Origin: Dehalococcoidales bacterium
GTDB taxonomy: Bacteria; Chloroflexota; Dehalococcoidia; Dehalococcoidales; UBA2162
Assembly: GCA_016932435.1 (NCBI GenBank)
Contig: JAFGCW010000010.1
Location: 50,401-114,400, forward strand
DNA length: 64,000 nt
Direction: 5' to 3'
Under the pieces are notes generated by a model. That model was not told where the DNA came from. It searched no databases and saw only the letters and a list, made by a program, of their open reading frames with translations. The translations under genes were made by a program, and so were the position numbers. Below are positions 16,099-24,696 of this stretch, in pieces (the stretch's first letter is position 1; the number at the start of each line of letters is the position of its first letter).

Positions 16099-17328
16099 TT
16101 ATTCGAATACTCCCTGTGCCATCAGGTTTACGAATTCTTCATCGGACATGCCGAGTAATTCCGAGCAGATCTGCTGGGTATGTTCGCCGATAAGAGGACT
16201 GTGCCGGTACGGTCGAGCGGGAGTCTCGGACATCATGAAACTCTGGCCGAGATGAGTGAATTCTCCCATTTCCGGGTGATCTATCTTCCAGTACATTCCC
16301 CGCGCATTAATCTGCGGATCGACGTACATATCAGCGGTATTCTTGACCACTCCTGCCGGGACTCCGGCTGCCTGAAGCTGTTCCATGACAGCTTCAGGTG
16401 TGCGGTCGGTAGTCCATTCACTGATCAGTCCGTTCAATTCTCCCTCGTTCTTTTTCCTGTTCAGAAGAGTATCGAACCGTGGATCTTCGGTCAATTCCGG
16501 TTTTCCCATTTCACGGCAGAGGGTTTTCCATTCTTCATTGTCGAACACGGCGATAGTGCACCAGCGGTCTTCTCCCTGACACTGGTAAACGCCGTGCGGG
16601 ACGGCGTATTCCGACGCATTTCCCATTCGCTGCGGTTCTCTGCCATTCGCCGCGTAATCCAGTACTCCGGGTGCCACGAAATATACCGCCGTCTCGAACT
16701 GCGAGAAATCAAGCAATTGCCCTTCGCCGGTCTTGTCCCGGTGGTCCATAGCGGCGATCACTGCCGCCGTGGCGAAACGAGGGCTGATGCAGTCGGTATA
16801 AGCGGAAATACCTACCGGAAGAGGTTCTCTGCCTGGCCATCCTATATAGTTCGGGAGGCCGGCGATAGGTACCAGCACCATTCCGAATGCCGGCATCCGA
16901 TGATAGGGCCCCCATGAGCCGTAGCCGCTCTGCCGCAGCATAATAATGTCGTCTCTTTCCTTTTTAAGCGTCTCGTAGTCAAGTCCCCATTTCTCCATGT
17001 TGCCGGGAGTGTAGTTTTCCATGAAGACATCGCATTTCAGGGCAAGTCGTTTTGCTATTTCCCTTGCCTCGGGGACTTCCATATTGAGGGTCATGCTATG
17101 GATGTTGGTGTTGTAGTAATTGAAATAACCGCCCTTGTTAAGGTTGGGGACATTGTCCTTATACGGTCCCGAAGCTCTCAGCGTACAGGGACGCTTGGTG
17201 GTCTCCACCCTTATTACGGTCGCCCCGTGATCGGCGAAAAATTTCATAGTAAGCGGTCCGACTACCGCCCAGCAGAACGCCAGGACGGTCAAACCACTGA
17301 AAACATCTTCTTTCTTCTCTGTAGTCAT
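16099..17328 (-). CDS. CaiB/BaiF CoA-transferase, catalytic-Asp subunit of a tandem pair
   Basis: 409 residues with the class III fold: LAFCWAVVGPLTMKFFADHG, VFMENYTPGNMEKWGLDYE, RQSGYGSWGPYHRM, HRDKTGEGQL. The catalytic aspartate is present in ISAYTDCIS (Asp179). It lies 13 bp behind a CoA-transferase that lacks this residue (17342-18574), so the two may be subunits of one heteromeric enzyme, as in benzylsuccinate CoA-transferase BbsEF. The same arrangement recurs at 32900-35470 and 46984-49726. Part of the mutase operon. Confidence 0.92.
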   Translation of the reverse strand: MTTEKKEDVFSGLTVLAFCWAVVGPLTMKFFADHGATVIRVETTKRPCTLRASGPYKDNVPNLNKGGYFNYYNTNIHSMTLNMEVPEAREIAKRLALKCDVFMENYTPGNMEKWGLDYETLKKERDDIIMLRQSGYGSWGPYHRMPAFGMVLVPIAGLPNYIGWPGREPLPVGISAYTDCISPRFATAAVIAAMDHRDKTGEGQLLDFSQFETAVYFVAPGVLDYAANGREPQRMGNASEYAVPHGVYQCQGEDRWCTIAVFDNEEWKTLCREMGKPELTEDPRFDTLLNRKKNEGELNGLISEWTTDRTPEAVMEQLQAAGVPAGVVKNTADMYVDPQINARGMYWKIDHPEMGEFTHLGQSFMMSETPARPYRHSPLIGEHTQQICSELLGMSDEEFVNLMAQGVFE

Positions 17329-17341
17329 TCTTTCTCTACCT

Positions 17342-18574
17342 CTATATAATTCCAGCCTGTTTCAGGATTATTATTTCATTATCCGATAATCCCAGGCCGG
17401 AGTAGATTTCCTGATTATGTTCGCCGATAAGCGGTGCGCGGAACCTGGTGGAGTAATCCTCCGCTGAGGATTGTACGAACTGGCGGGGGTAGGGAAGTGT
17501 GACTCCAAGTTCGGGGTGTTCGATCTGTTTCCAGAAATCCCGACCGTTCAGGCCTTCGTCATTGATCAGATCTTTCATACTGGACAACGGGCCGATAGAT
17601 ACCTGTCTCGGCACGGCTCCTGCCATCAGTTCCTTACTGGTATGAGCTTTGAAAAAAGCACTGATAGCTTCCTGTATCTCCGTCATTTCCTCCCTGGAAA
17701 CGGAGAACATATCGAAGTTGTCCCAGTCCTTGCCCAGCAGGTATTCGGTAGCCATGCCCTCAGTGTCCATCCATTCGGTGAGAGACCTGAGAACCTTGGC
17801 TCCCTGCTTACCGCCGATAACGTTAAAGAACACATAACTGTCCTTGCACGGCCAGACCTGTCGTTGTCCGACATCCTTGCTCATTCCGGCACGGAACGCT
17901 CCGGCGCGTCTCAATATACCTCCGCTAAGTTCATGCATTGGTATTGCATTGGCCTGGAACCACCCGGCGCTTTGCTGGAGGGAAACGTCGACAAGCTGTC
18001 CTTTCCCCGTTTTTTCCCGGTGGTAGTATGCCATCATGCAGCCGACGGCCGCATCAGACCCGGCGTGAAGGCAGGCCTGCGGCATACTTATGTGCAAAGG
18101 CGCTTCATCACGCTCTCCCGTCTGGTACATTGTGCCAGTCATCCCCATTACTACCAGGTCGGAGTCTTTATAATCCCGATAGGGGCCTTCCATACCGAAC
18201 GGCGTGACGGAAGCCCAGATGATATTCTCTTTTAGTTTTTTGATATCTGAGTATCCTATACCAAGTCCATCCATATAGCCTGGCTTGAAGGATTCCACGA
18301 CGATATCGGCAGTTTCGACCAGTTTTCTGAACAGGTCTCTGCCGTCGCTTTCTTCAATGTCCAGAGTTATACCTCTTTTATTCGAGTTATAGGCAAACCA
18401 GTACAGGTTCTTTTCAGGATCAGGAATATCGTGGTAGAAACTCCCGATGTTGCGTGACGGGTCACCTCCCGGCGGTTCGATTTTTATAACATCGGCACCA
18501 AGATCGCCGAGAATTTTACCGCACAGGAAGCCTTTTTCGTCGGTCAGGTCCAGTACCCGGCAATTATTCAGCAT
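17342..18574 (-). CDS. CaiB/BaiF CoA-transferase homologue lacking the catalytic Asp (pair partner)
   Basis: 410 residues: VLDLTDEKGFLCGKILGDLG, ADIVVESFKPGYMDGLGIGY, HREKTGKGQLVDVS. At the site where active homologues have Asp, it reads SMPQACLHAG; the residue 18 before the HREKTG arginine is Cys168. It is very similar to the protein at 46984, which has QTYLHGG in the same place. Both are followed directly by an Asp-containing CoA-transferase. It may hold a structural or substrate-binding role in a heterodimer. GGAG precedes the ATG. Fourth gene of the mutase operon. Confidence 0.9.
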   Translation of the reverse strand: MLNNCRVLDLTDEKGFLCGKILGDLGADVIKIEPPGGDPSRNIGSFYHDIPDPEKNLYWFAYNSNKRGITLDIEESDGRDLFRKLVETADIVVESFKPGYMDGLGIGYSDIKKLKENIIWASVTPFGMEGPYRDYKDSDLVVMGMTGTMYQTGERDEAPLHISMPQACLHAGSDAAVGCMMAYYHREKTGKGQLVDVSLQQSAGWFQANAIPMHELSGGILRRAGAFRAGMSKDVGQRQVWPCKDSYVFFNVIGGKQGAKVLRSLTEWMDTEGMATEYLLGKDWDNFDMFSVSREEMTEIQEAISAFFKAHTSKELMAGAVPRQVSIGPLSSMKDLINDEGLNGRDFWKQIEHPELGVTLPYPRQFVQSSAEDYSTRFRAPLIGEHNQEIYSGLGLSDNEIIILKQAGII

Positions 18575-18600
18575 TTTTCATTTCTCCGGTTCCTGTATTT

Positions 18601-19968
18601 TTATATATGCTTCAGGTATTTTTTCGCTATATTCAGCGCCTTTACCGGTTCGACCTGGCTGAGCAGCCCGATAGCGAAGAGTATATAGTTTTCGTCCAGG
18701 AAAAAGTTAGGTTTCTTCGGTTTGAGGGTAAATCCTTCTTCTTCACGGAACAGAACTCCTTCCAGGATTTCCCGTGGATTTCCGGAAAAGATTATAGGAC
18801 CTCCCGTTCCGATAACGGTATTTATTTCGGTTAAATCTTTACCGTGCTGTATCAGTTTTTCCCCGGTGGGTGTATTGAGTACCTCGATCTTTCCGGCGTG
18901 CCGGTCCATTGCCACCCGTACCATCACGGCAGCCAGTATTCTGTGACAGGCGAATTCGTCTTCGGTCTCCGGTAATTTACCGTTGCGGAATCTTTCTACA
19001 ATTTCCTTAAAACCGGGAGGAACCTTTTCGCCTTCCAGGAGTGCCAGCAGGGTATCGAGATTATGCTTGATGCCAAGGTCACCTTCGACCGTGCGTTTCT
19101 GGTACGGTTCAGGCAGCCCGACAATAACAGTATTGCCCTGGTTAGGCAGTCCTTTTGCGATCGAATGGACGTCAGTTGTGGCACCGCCGGGATCTATTAC
19201 TATCAATTCTCCCATACCCGAAACACCGTCGCATCCTTCGGCGATCAGTTTCGCCGCTTCAAGAACCGCCGAGGGGGTGGGCATTATAACATCCTTGATA
19301 ATCGACTTTGCACGGGCAATGCCTTTCGCTTCGATAATGTTCTTCATAAAGAGATCCCTGATCTCCCTGTTGCAGGGAGCAACATCCAGAACACCTATCT
19401 CAGGCATCACATTGCTGGTGAAAATCACGTTTTTCCCGTTATCAGCGAATACCGATCTAATTACATCGTAGGTAGTCTTATTACCGGCGACTATTATATT
19501 GGATATGGCTTCGCTGCTTCGGGAGAACATCCTGGCATTGTGTATAATGACTTCTTCGTCACCGCCGTTCGTTCCACCGGAAATAAGCAGGATATCAGGT
19601 GCGGCAGCTTCGATCTCCCTGATTTCCTGCTCGGTAAGTTTATATGAGTAGCATTGTGTAACCTTGGCACCGGCTCCGAGAGCGGCGTGATTTGCTGCTT
19701 TACTGGTATAATCCGGGACAAACCCCGCGCATATGACACGCAGACCACCGGCTGCACTGCTGCAGGCTAACGCTTCCTTCTTTTCAAGGTCGCTTATTCC
19801 GGTGGTCTCTGCTATCTGCTTTAGAGCTTCATCCAGTGCCAGGGTAATATCGGTTTCTACCGTAGACGGCATCCGGACCAGAGAAACAATTTCTTCCTTA
19901 TCAAGGTTAATCGCTACGACTTTAGTATACGTGCTGCCGAAGTCGACAAAAAGTCTGATACTATCCAC
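18601..19968 (-). CDS. MutL/GlmL-type protein of the glutamate mutase cluster
   Basis: A 455-residue protein of the actin/ASKHA ATPase fold and not the DNA mismatch protein of the same name. Seen: the phosphate loop LFVDFGSTYTKVVAIN at the N-terminus, LISGGTNGGDEE (adenosine/phosphate region), VIDPGGATTDVHS (second phosphate motif) and VIGTGGPIIF. GlmL homologues are encoded next to B12 mutases and are thought to reactivate them by exchanging damaged cobalamin. The GTG start follows AGGAAGG. It lies 30 bp behind the B12-binding subunit gene. Confidence 0.9.
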   Translation of the reverse strand: MDSIRLFVDFGSTYTKVVAINLDKEEIVSLVRMPSTVETDITLALDEALKQIAETTGISDLEKKEALACSSAAGGLRVICAGFVPDYTSKAANHAALGAGAKVTQCYSYKLTEQEIREIEAAAPDILLISGGTNGGDEEVIIHNARMFSRSSEAISNIIVAGNKTTYDVIRSVFADNGKNVIFTSNVMPEIGVLDVAPCNREIRDLFMKNIIEAKGIARAKSIIKDVIMPTPSAVLEAAKLIAEGCDGVSGMGELIVIDPGGATTDVHSIAKGLPNQGNTVIVGLPEPYQKRTVEGDLGIKHNLDTLLALLEGEKVPPGFKEIVERFRNGKLPETEDEFACHRILAAVMVRVAMDRHAGKIEVLNTPTGEKLIQHGKDLTEINTVIGTGGPIIFSGNPREILEGVLFREEEGFTLKPKKPNFFLDENYILFAIGLLSQVEPVKALNIAKKYLKHI

Positions 19969-19998
19969 TTGGTTAAACCTTCCTGCGGTATATGTTTT

Positions 19999-20424
19999 CT
20001 ACATTCTGCCTTTTGCTTTGAGGTCGGTTCTCAGGTCTTCTATAGCCGCATCAAGGTCCGCTTCAGGGGGAAATACTCTATCAAAACCAAGTGCCTTGAA
20101 TTTCTTTTCGTCATCTTTGAAATCGGACCTTCCCAGTCCGAGAATACCGCCGATGTACATGAGGACATCACTGAGGCCGGCTTCTTTGCGTTTTTCGTTA
20201 AAACCTTTAAGGTCGAGATCAGCCATGCCGTATAACGAACTCATCAATATAGCATCGGCTTTCGTTTCCTGGGCTACCTTTATAAATTCCTCCGGAGATA
20301 CCTGTATCCCCAGGGCAACTACATTAAACCCGGCATCTTTAAGAGCACGGGATAATACTTTAGTTCCAATAACGTGTGAATCGGACCCTACAGTCCCCGT
20401 AATAATAGTTGGTGCGTTTTCCAT
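19999..20424 (-). CDS. B12-binding subunit (S component) of a glutamate-mutase-like enzyme
   Basis: 141 residues, close to the usual 137 for GlmS. The cobalamin-binding motif D-x-H-x-x-G is present as SDSHVIG (His near residue 17), with SSLYG and IGGILGLG forming the rest of the nucleotide-tail pocket. FKALGFDRVFPP near the C-terminus is typical. It carries adenosylcobalamin base-off with the histidine as lower ligand and pairs with the E subunit gene 44 bp upstream. AAGGAGTAACG precedes the ATG. Confidence 0.93.
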   Translation of the reverse strand: MENAPTIITGTVGSDSHVIGTKVLSRALKDAGFNVVALGIQVSPEEFIKVAQETKADAILMSSLYGMADLDLKGFNEKRKEAGLSDVLMYIGGILGLGRSDFKDDEKKFKALGFDRVFPPEADLDAAIEDLRTDLKAKGRM

Positions 20425-20468
20425 CGTTACTCCTTTTATAAAAATAATCAGGCTAAATATGATTTGAA

Positions 20469-21929
20469 TTAATCGTTAAAGGGGGGCAGCCCAACCATTT
20501 TACCTTTACTCAAACTCCACAGGTCACTGACAGCGGTGTAGTAATCGACTTTCTTTCCTTCTATCGCTTCTCTTTCTGCTATCTTGGCGCGGTGGAAGTC
20601 CTTGATCTCTTCGGGGATAGGGAGATTACCGAATTCCAGGTAACGGCATGCCCCTCTGGCATCCCTGACACCCAGCACTTCATCTTTGATGGTAATGTTC
20701 GGACTCCAGGGTGAATCGAGTACACCGGACTCAACTGCCGCTACCGTTCCTTCCGCGATATCGCCGTCACCGAGTTCGAGTATCTTATCCATTATTGCTT
20801 TGACTTCAATTTCTGTTACTCTCTCTTCTTCCTCAACACCCTTGATATCTATTTCTATCTTCTGTTCTCTTATTACGTCGAATATCCATTTCGCGGCGCG
20901 GTAACTCATCTCGTGAGTTTCGGTAGTAGGAATACCGGCGCCTTCATCGATACTTCTCAGGTCAACGGCATTCGTCTTAGCAAGCGAACCGACCATGGCT
21001 ACATAGCACAGGTAAGCAAAAGCGCCGCCAAGATGCCTGGCAACAGGGAATAACGGTGTCTGTGCCGGACAGCAGCCGGTTATCATACAGTCCTGATAAC
21101 CGAATTTATCAAGATACTCGCGGATCAATCTTGGAGCAAGCCTTATCCAGGCTGTATCCTGAGTCATATTACCCATACAATGCACAAGCGGATAAAGGGC
21201 TTTCTGTCCCTGTGCTGCCGATGTAACAGCTTCTATTATCAGACCTACAATACCTACTGTCAGGGGGAATGGCGCGCCCGGAAGCCACCCATGAAGGTCG
21301 GTACAGAGTATTACACCTCTGTCTGCGTACCAGCCGACCGTACTCATACGCTCCTGGGCACCTCGTACAAGGTCTCTTATCGAGACGTTCTTGGCATAAC
21401 TCCCGAAGTGCAGGAATCCAATCCCTCCGCCGCCGGTGGTCATTCCGGCTGCGATTGCGAAATCACCACCTGCTGCCCTTGGACTGAGTGCTGCATCTAC
21501 ATTCTCGCTAATTTTCCTGACTTCTTTAAGTGGATAATGAAAGATTGGAAAGCCGTTAAGCAGCGGTTTTTTAGTCTTTTCGACTTCCTTCATGATCTCG
21601 GCAACTTTATCGTGCTGTCCGGTTCGCGTGTAACTGTCGGTAGTAACCGGGATGAGTACCACTCCGGCGTCTCGCATCGACTGGCAGAGTTTTACCATAT
21701 CTTCAAGTACCGGCGTTCCCGCTCTGGGGAACACACTCATCTTCCCATCTTCCTCGAGCTTTTTCATCACCTTCCACCAGACTTTGCTGTCAGGCAAACT
21801 TTTCTGGTATTCCACGGCTTCATCAAAATCAACATCCTTACCGTGGGGAAGCCTATCAAGCTCTTCTCGCCTTCTCTTCATCAGCAGCTCTTCGTCAACC
21901 CGTTTGTTTTCCAGTTTTTTCTCTTTCAT
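20469..21929 (-). CDS. Catalytic subunit (E component) of a glutamate-mutase-like carbon-skeleton mutase
   Basis: 486 residues, the length of GlmE. Segments align with the Clostridium cochlearium enzyme as I remember it: FPRAG (Arg69, as Arg66), TTDSYTRTG (Arg102, as Arg100), ALSPRAAGGD (Arg151, as Arg149), KPLLNGFPIF, SYAKNVSI, CMGNMTQD, RYLEFGN. The three arginines that clamp the two carboxylates of the substrate are kept. The glutamate that sits by the amino group (Glu171, in SNEGGG) is glycine here (TTGGGG, residue 166), and the loop after it has two extra residues. The enzyme therefore probably rearranges a dicarboxylic acid other than glutamate. No methylaspartate ammonia-lyase is in the window. 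First gene of the operon that ends at 11933. Confidence 0.9.
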   Translation of the reverse strand: MKEKKLENKRVDEELLMKRRREELDRLPHGKDVDFDEAVEYQKSLPDSKVWWKVMKKLEEDGKMSVFPRAGTPVLEDMVKLCQSMRDAGVVLIPVTTDSYTRTGQHDKVAEIMKEVEKTKKPLLNGFPIFHYPLKEVRKISENVDAALSPRAAGGDFAIAAGMTTGGGGIGFLHFGSYAKNVSIRDLVRGAQERMSTVGWYADRGVILCTDLHGWLPGAPFPLTVGIVGLIIEAVTSAAQGQKALYPLVHCMGNMTQDTAWIRLAPRLIREYLDKFGYQDCMITGCCPAQTPLFPVARHLGGAFAYLCYVAMVGSLAKTNAVDLRSIDEGAGIPTTETHEMSYRAAKWIFDVIREQKIEIDIKGVEEEERVTEIEVKAIMDKILELGDGDIAEGTVAAVESGVLDSPWSPNITIKDEVLGVRDARGACRYLEFGNLPIPEEIKDFHRAKIAEREAIEGKKVDYYTAVSDLWSLSKGKMVGLPPFND

Positions 21930-22012
21930 GTATTATCCTTTCTTTACGTTACTGATGATACTAAAAACGGATTTCTGATGTATTTTTCGATATGAGGTAT
22001 TATCGTATCAAG

Positions 22013-22042
22013 AGGATACACCTCATAAAAAACCTCTGTCAA
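22013..22042 (-). promoter_or_regulatory. Promoter of the mutase operon
   Basis: On the minus strand a perfect TTGACA is followed after 18 bases by TATCCT. Expected start near 22007, about 78 bases before the E-subunit ATG. Leader holds an inverted repeat (ATGAGGT...ACCTCAT overlaps the promoter at 21992-22026). Confidence 0.62.
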
Positions 22043-22048
22043 GAAAAT

Positions 22049-22074
22049 TCACTCCTACTCCAGTCCGGGAGTGA
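22049..22074 (-). terminator. Weak hairpin behind the cupin gene
   Basis: TCACTCC pairs with GGAGTGA around a 12-base loop and is followed on the minus strand by AATTTTC. It lies directly behind the cupin stop and before the mutase-operon promoter, so it may partly separate the two units. Confidence 0.5.
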
Positions 22075-22077
22075 TTG

Positions 22078-22470
22078 TTATTTCTGGTATTTGGGTGCAA
22101 TAGTGGCGTGCAGGAACATAATCGGTTTATCTACCCTTACGAAATTAAGAGGACAGTGTATGGTGTTTTTAGGTATATAGATTACGGTCGGTTTAGTGAT
22201 GATGTGTTTTTCCTGTTCCTCTCCGAAGGAGAATTCTATTTCAGCTCCCAGGTCTTCCATATTGTCGGGACCACCGCAAAAGATGACATACATGTCGAAT
22301 TCGTGCGAATGAGGTTCCGGTTCCATCAGGTTCGGTTGAGTGACGTATATAGCGAACATTGAAAAGTCGGACTGAAAGTCCTCTTCACCCGAGAAATTAA
22401 ATACGGGTCCGAATGGGGGATATTGAATACTGTGTTCTTTAATATACTTACCATACTTGGTTTCAGCCAT
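22078..22470 (-). CDS. Cupin-domain protein
   Basis: 130 residues with the single-domain cupin pattern. EPHSHEFDMYVIF (about 54-66) supplies the His-x-His-Glu metal ligands of motif 1, and a later IPKNTIHCPLNF carries the motif-2 histidine. I start at ATG 22470 because GGAGG lies 9 bases before it; an in-frame TTG two codons upstream is less likely. It lies 45 bp behind the old-yellow-enzyme-type reductase and belongs to the same transcript. Possible roles are metal-dependent dioxygenase-, isomerase- or ligand-binding-type; none can be chosen. Confidence 0.8.
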   Translation of the reverse strand: MAETKYGKYIKEHSIQYPPFGPVFNFSGEEDFQSDFSMFAIYVTQPNLMEPEPHSHEFDMYVIFCGGPDNMEDLGAEIEFSFGEEQEKHIITKPTVIYIPKNTIHCPLNFVRVDKPIMFLHATIAPKYQK

Positions 22471-22515
22471 TTTCAAATACCTCCACTTTTTCTATTATTG
22501 TAATCGGCACAATAC

Positions 22516-24615
22516 TTATATATCATGACCGGTCTGCAGACCGTCTCTGATCGCATCCACGATGAGTCGAGGTTCTTTACAGTCACCGACCATATAAACC
22601 TCCGGTACAACGCTTTTCAGTTTCTCGGCCAGTTCTGTATTGGGAGTAAGGGGAAGTGCGGTTACTATGGTATCGGCTTCTATGGTTTGCCTGTTACCAT
22701 CCTTATCGACCAGTGTCAGTCCTTTATCTGTTATTTCCTCGTACTTGACTCCGGTCAGCATTTTTACGCCTTTTTTTTCGAACCAGATTAACAGCTGTTG
22801 TCTGAGGTGCATTATCATTCCTGCTCCGAGGAATTCCCCTGTATCCACAAGCGTAACATGCCTGCCTCTTTTTACAAGGAATTCGGCGAGTTCAGCGCCG
22901 TGGATTTCACCTCCGAGAACGATAACTCGTTTTCCCATCGGGAGGTAAAATTTTGTCAGCTTTCTTAACAATTCCGGGCCGAGGTACCTGAGGTAGGTCT
23001 TCAATTTCCTGTGTATATCGCCACCTTTGACGACAATAGGTTTATTGATGCCCGGTATATCAGGTACGGTAGCGAGACCGCCGGTCGCGACTATCACCGC
23101 ATCTGGTTTCAATGCTTCTATAGTAGCAACAGTTACCTCTTGATCGAGGTGAATCTCGACTCCTAATCGTCTCAGTTGATTCTCAAAGTAGCGGACGAAA
23201 TCCGGCAACGGTTCTATCTCGGTTCCTTTCACCAGCGCTGCCATCGGTACCATCCCTCCGAGTTTATACTGACTGTCATACAGGCTGACTCTATGACCCT
23301 TTATCGCAGCGACTCTGGCGGCCTCCATTCCTGCCGGCCCTCCTCCGATTACGACAACATTCTTTTTCTTTTCCGGTTTCTGGTGCGTCCACAGGTCGAC
23401 CGTTCCCAAGGCGCCATTAATCCGGCATCGCTTGACCCCTCCGGCATCGATACAGGTATCGCAGGCGGTACAAACGGCGATATCTTCCAGTTGTCCCGAA
23501 GCTACTTTATTAGGCAGTTCGGGATCTGCCAGGAGACGCCTGGTCATTACAATGAAGTCGGCTTCACCGTTCTTTAAGGCCTGTTCTCCCAGTTCAGGGC
23601 CCATTCTGCCTACAACCATAAGCGGGATGGTTACCACTTTTTTAAGTCCCGCAGAAAGGGTCATATTAGCTCCTTTCCCCCAGTGCTCGCGGTTGTACTC
23701 CGGAGGGAATTCGTCCAGTGGCACCGGTGGCTCAGGGTAGAAAATAGCCTCAGTCATAAATGACGAGGTATGTCGTCCGAGCCAGTGAGACCTTACCTGT
23801 ATCGCATCGGCTCCGGCCCCTTCAAGTATCTTCGCGATTTTACGGGCGTATTCGGGTGTTATGCAGGACTGATTGTCGATACCCATCACCTGACCGATCT
23901 CGATACCATTGATGGTTATCGCGACCGGATAATCATCTCCGACACGCTTTTTCATTTCTTTAATAATCTGTACAAGGAAACGTGCCCTGTTTTCAGGAGT
24001 TTTTCCGTATTCATCCGTTCGCCTGTTCCAGTAAGGAGAGATGAAGTTGTGGAGAAGGTGGCTGCTTCCGGCGTTAATATCGATACCGTCGAATCCTGCC
24101 TTTTCTGCTCTTACCGCCGCGTTAGCGAACTTGTCTATTATCTCTTCAATTTCGGCGACCGATAGTTCTCTGGGTGGTTCGTTATGAAAGTCCATCGGAG
24201 AATTGATTGTAGTCGGTGAAGAACCTATTGGCGGGCCGGGAATTATCGGTTCCGGTCCCCACATCGACTGCCACGGTCCGTCGTGGTTCATCTGCATGAA
24301 AGTAGGGCACCCATGTTTATGTATGACATCGACGAGTTTCTTTAAACCGGGTATGTATTTATCGTCATCGATACGGTACCGCCGATTCCAGCGTCTGCCG
24401 AACGGGTAGTCGATAGTAGGAGATTCGACTACCAGTAAGCCTACGCCACCTTTTGCTAGGGCTTCGTAGAATGCCATCATGTTTTCAGGAACATCGGTTT
24501 CATCCTCATGCCAGTAAAGCATTGCTGCTCCGGATTTTATCATCCTGTTCCTGGTTTTAACCTTGCCGATGTATCCTGGTTCCAACAGTCTTTTATAATT
24601 CATGGTAGACGCCAT
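22516..24615 (-). CDS. NADH:flavin oxidoreductase / 2,4-dienoyl-CoA reductase family (OYE + Fe-S + FAD/NAD domains)
   Basis: About 700 residues in three parts. Residues 1-350 form the FMN-binding TIM barrel of the old yellow enzyme family (MIKSGAAMLYWHEDE, GFDGIDINAGSSHLLHNFISP, VVGRMGPELGEQAL). A cysteine cluster CTACDTCIDAGGVKRC (about 384-399) binds 4Fe-4S. The rest has FAD and NAD folds (VVVIGGGPAGMEAARVA; RVIVLGGEIHGAELAEFL). This is the architecture of bacterial 2,4-dienoyl-CoA reductase, trimethylamine dehydrogenase and related enzymes that reduce C=C bonds. The start is ATG 24615 behind AAAGGTGAG. The neighbouring SnoaL-like and cupin genes suggest a small catabolic unit. Confidence 0.9.
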   Translation of the reverse strand: MASTMNYKRLLEPGYIGKVKTRNRMIKSGAAMLYWHEDETDVPENMMAFYEALAKGGVGLLVVESPTIDYPFGRRWNRRYRIDDDKYIPGLKKLVDVIHKHGCPTFMQMNHDGPWQSMWGPEPIIPGPPIGSSPTTINSPMDFHNEPPRELSVAEIEEIIDKFANAAVRAEKAGFDGIDINAGSSHLLHNFISPYWNRRTDEYGKTPENRARFLVQIIKEMKKRVGDDYPVAITINGIEIGQVMGIDNQSCITPEYARKIAKILEGAGADAIQVRSHWLGRHTSSFMTEAIFYPEPPVPLDEFPPEYNREHWGKGANMTLSAGLKKVVTIPLMVVGRMGPELGEQALKNGEADFIVMTRRLLADPELPNKVASGQLEDIAVCTACDTCIDAGGVKRCRINGALGTVDLWTHQKPEKKKNVVVIGGGPAGMEAARVAAIKGHRVSLYDSQYKLGGMVPMAALVKGTEIEPLPDFVRYFENQLRRLGVEIHLDQEVTVATIEALKPDAVIVATGGLATVPDIPGINKPIVVKGGDIHRKLKTYLRYLGPELLRKLTKFYLPMGKRVIVLGGEIHGAELAEFLVKRGRHVTLVDTGEFLGAGMIMHLRQQLLIWFEKKGVKMLTGVKYEEITDKGLTLVDKDGNRQTIEADTIVTALPLTPNTELAEKLKSVVPEVYMVGDCKEPRLIVDAIRDGLQTGHDI

Positions 24616-24696
24616 TGACACTCACCTTTCCAGCCTCTTCGGCTGCCAGCTATTGAAAGACACTCTTTAATCGGTGGATATTTCCGGAATCCAGTA

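Noticed and set aside
18601..19968. MutL as a DNA mismatch repair protein
   Set aside because: The sequence has the actin-like ATPase motifs of GlmL and sits with the B12 mutase genes; it has no GHKL ATPase motifs.
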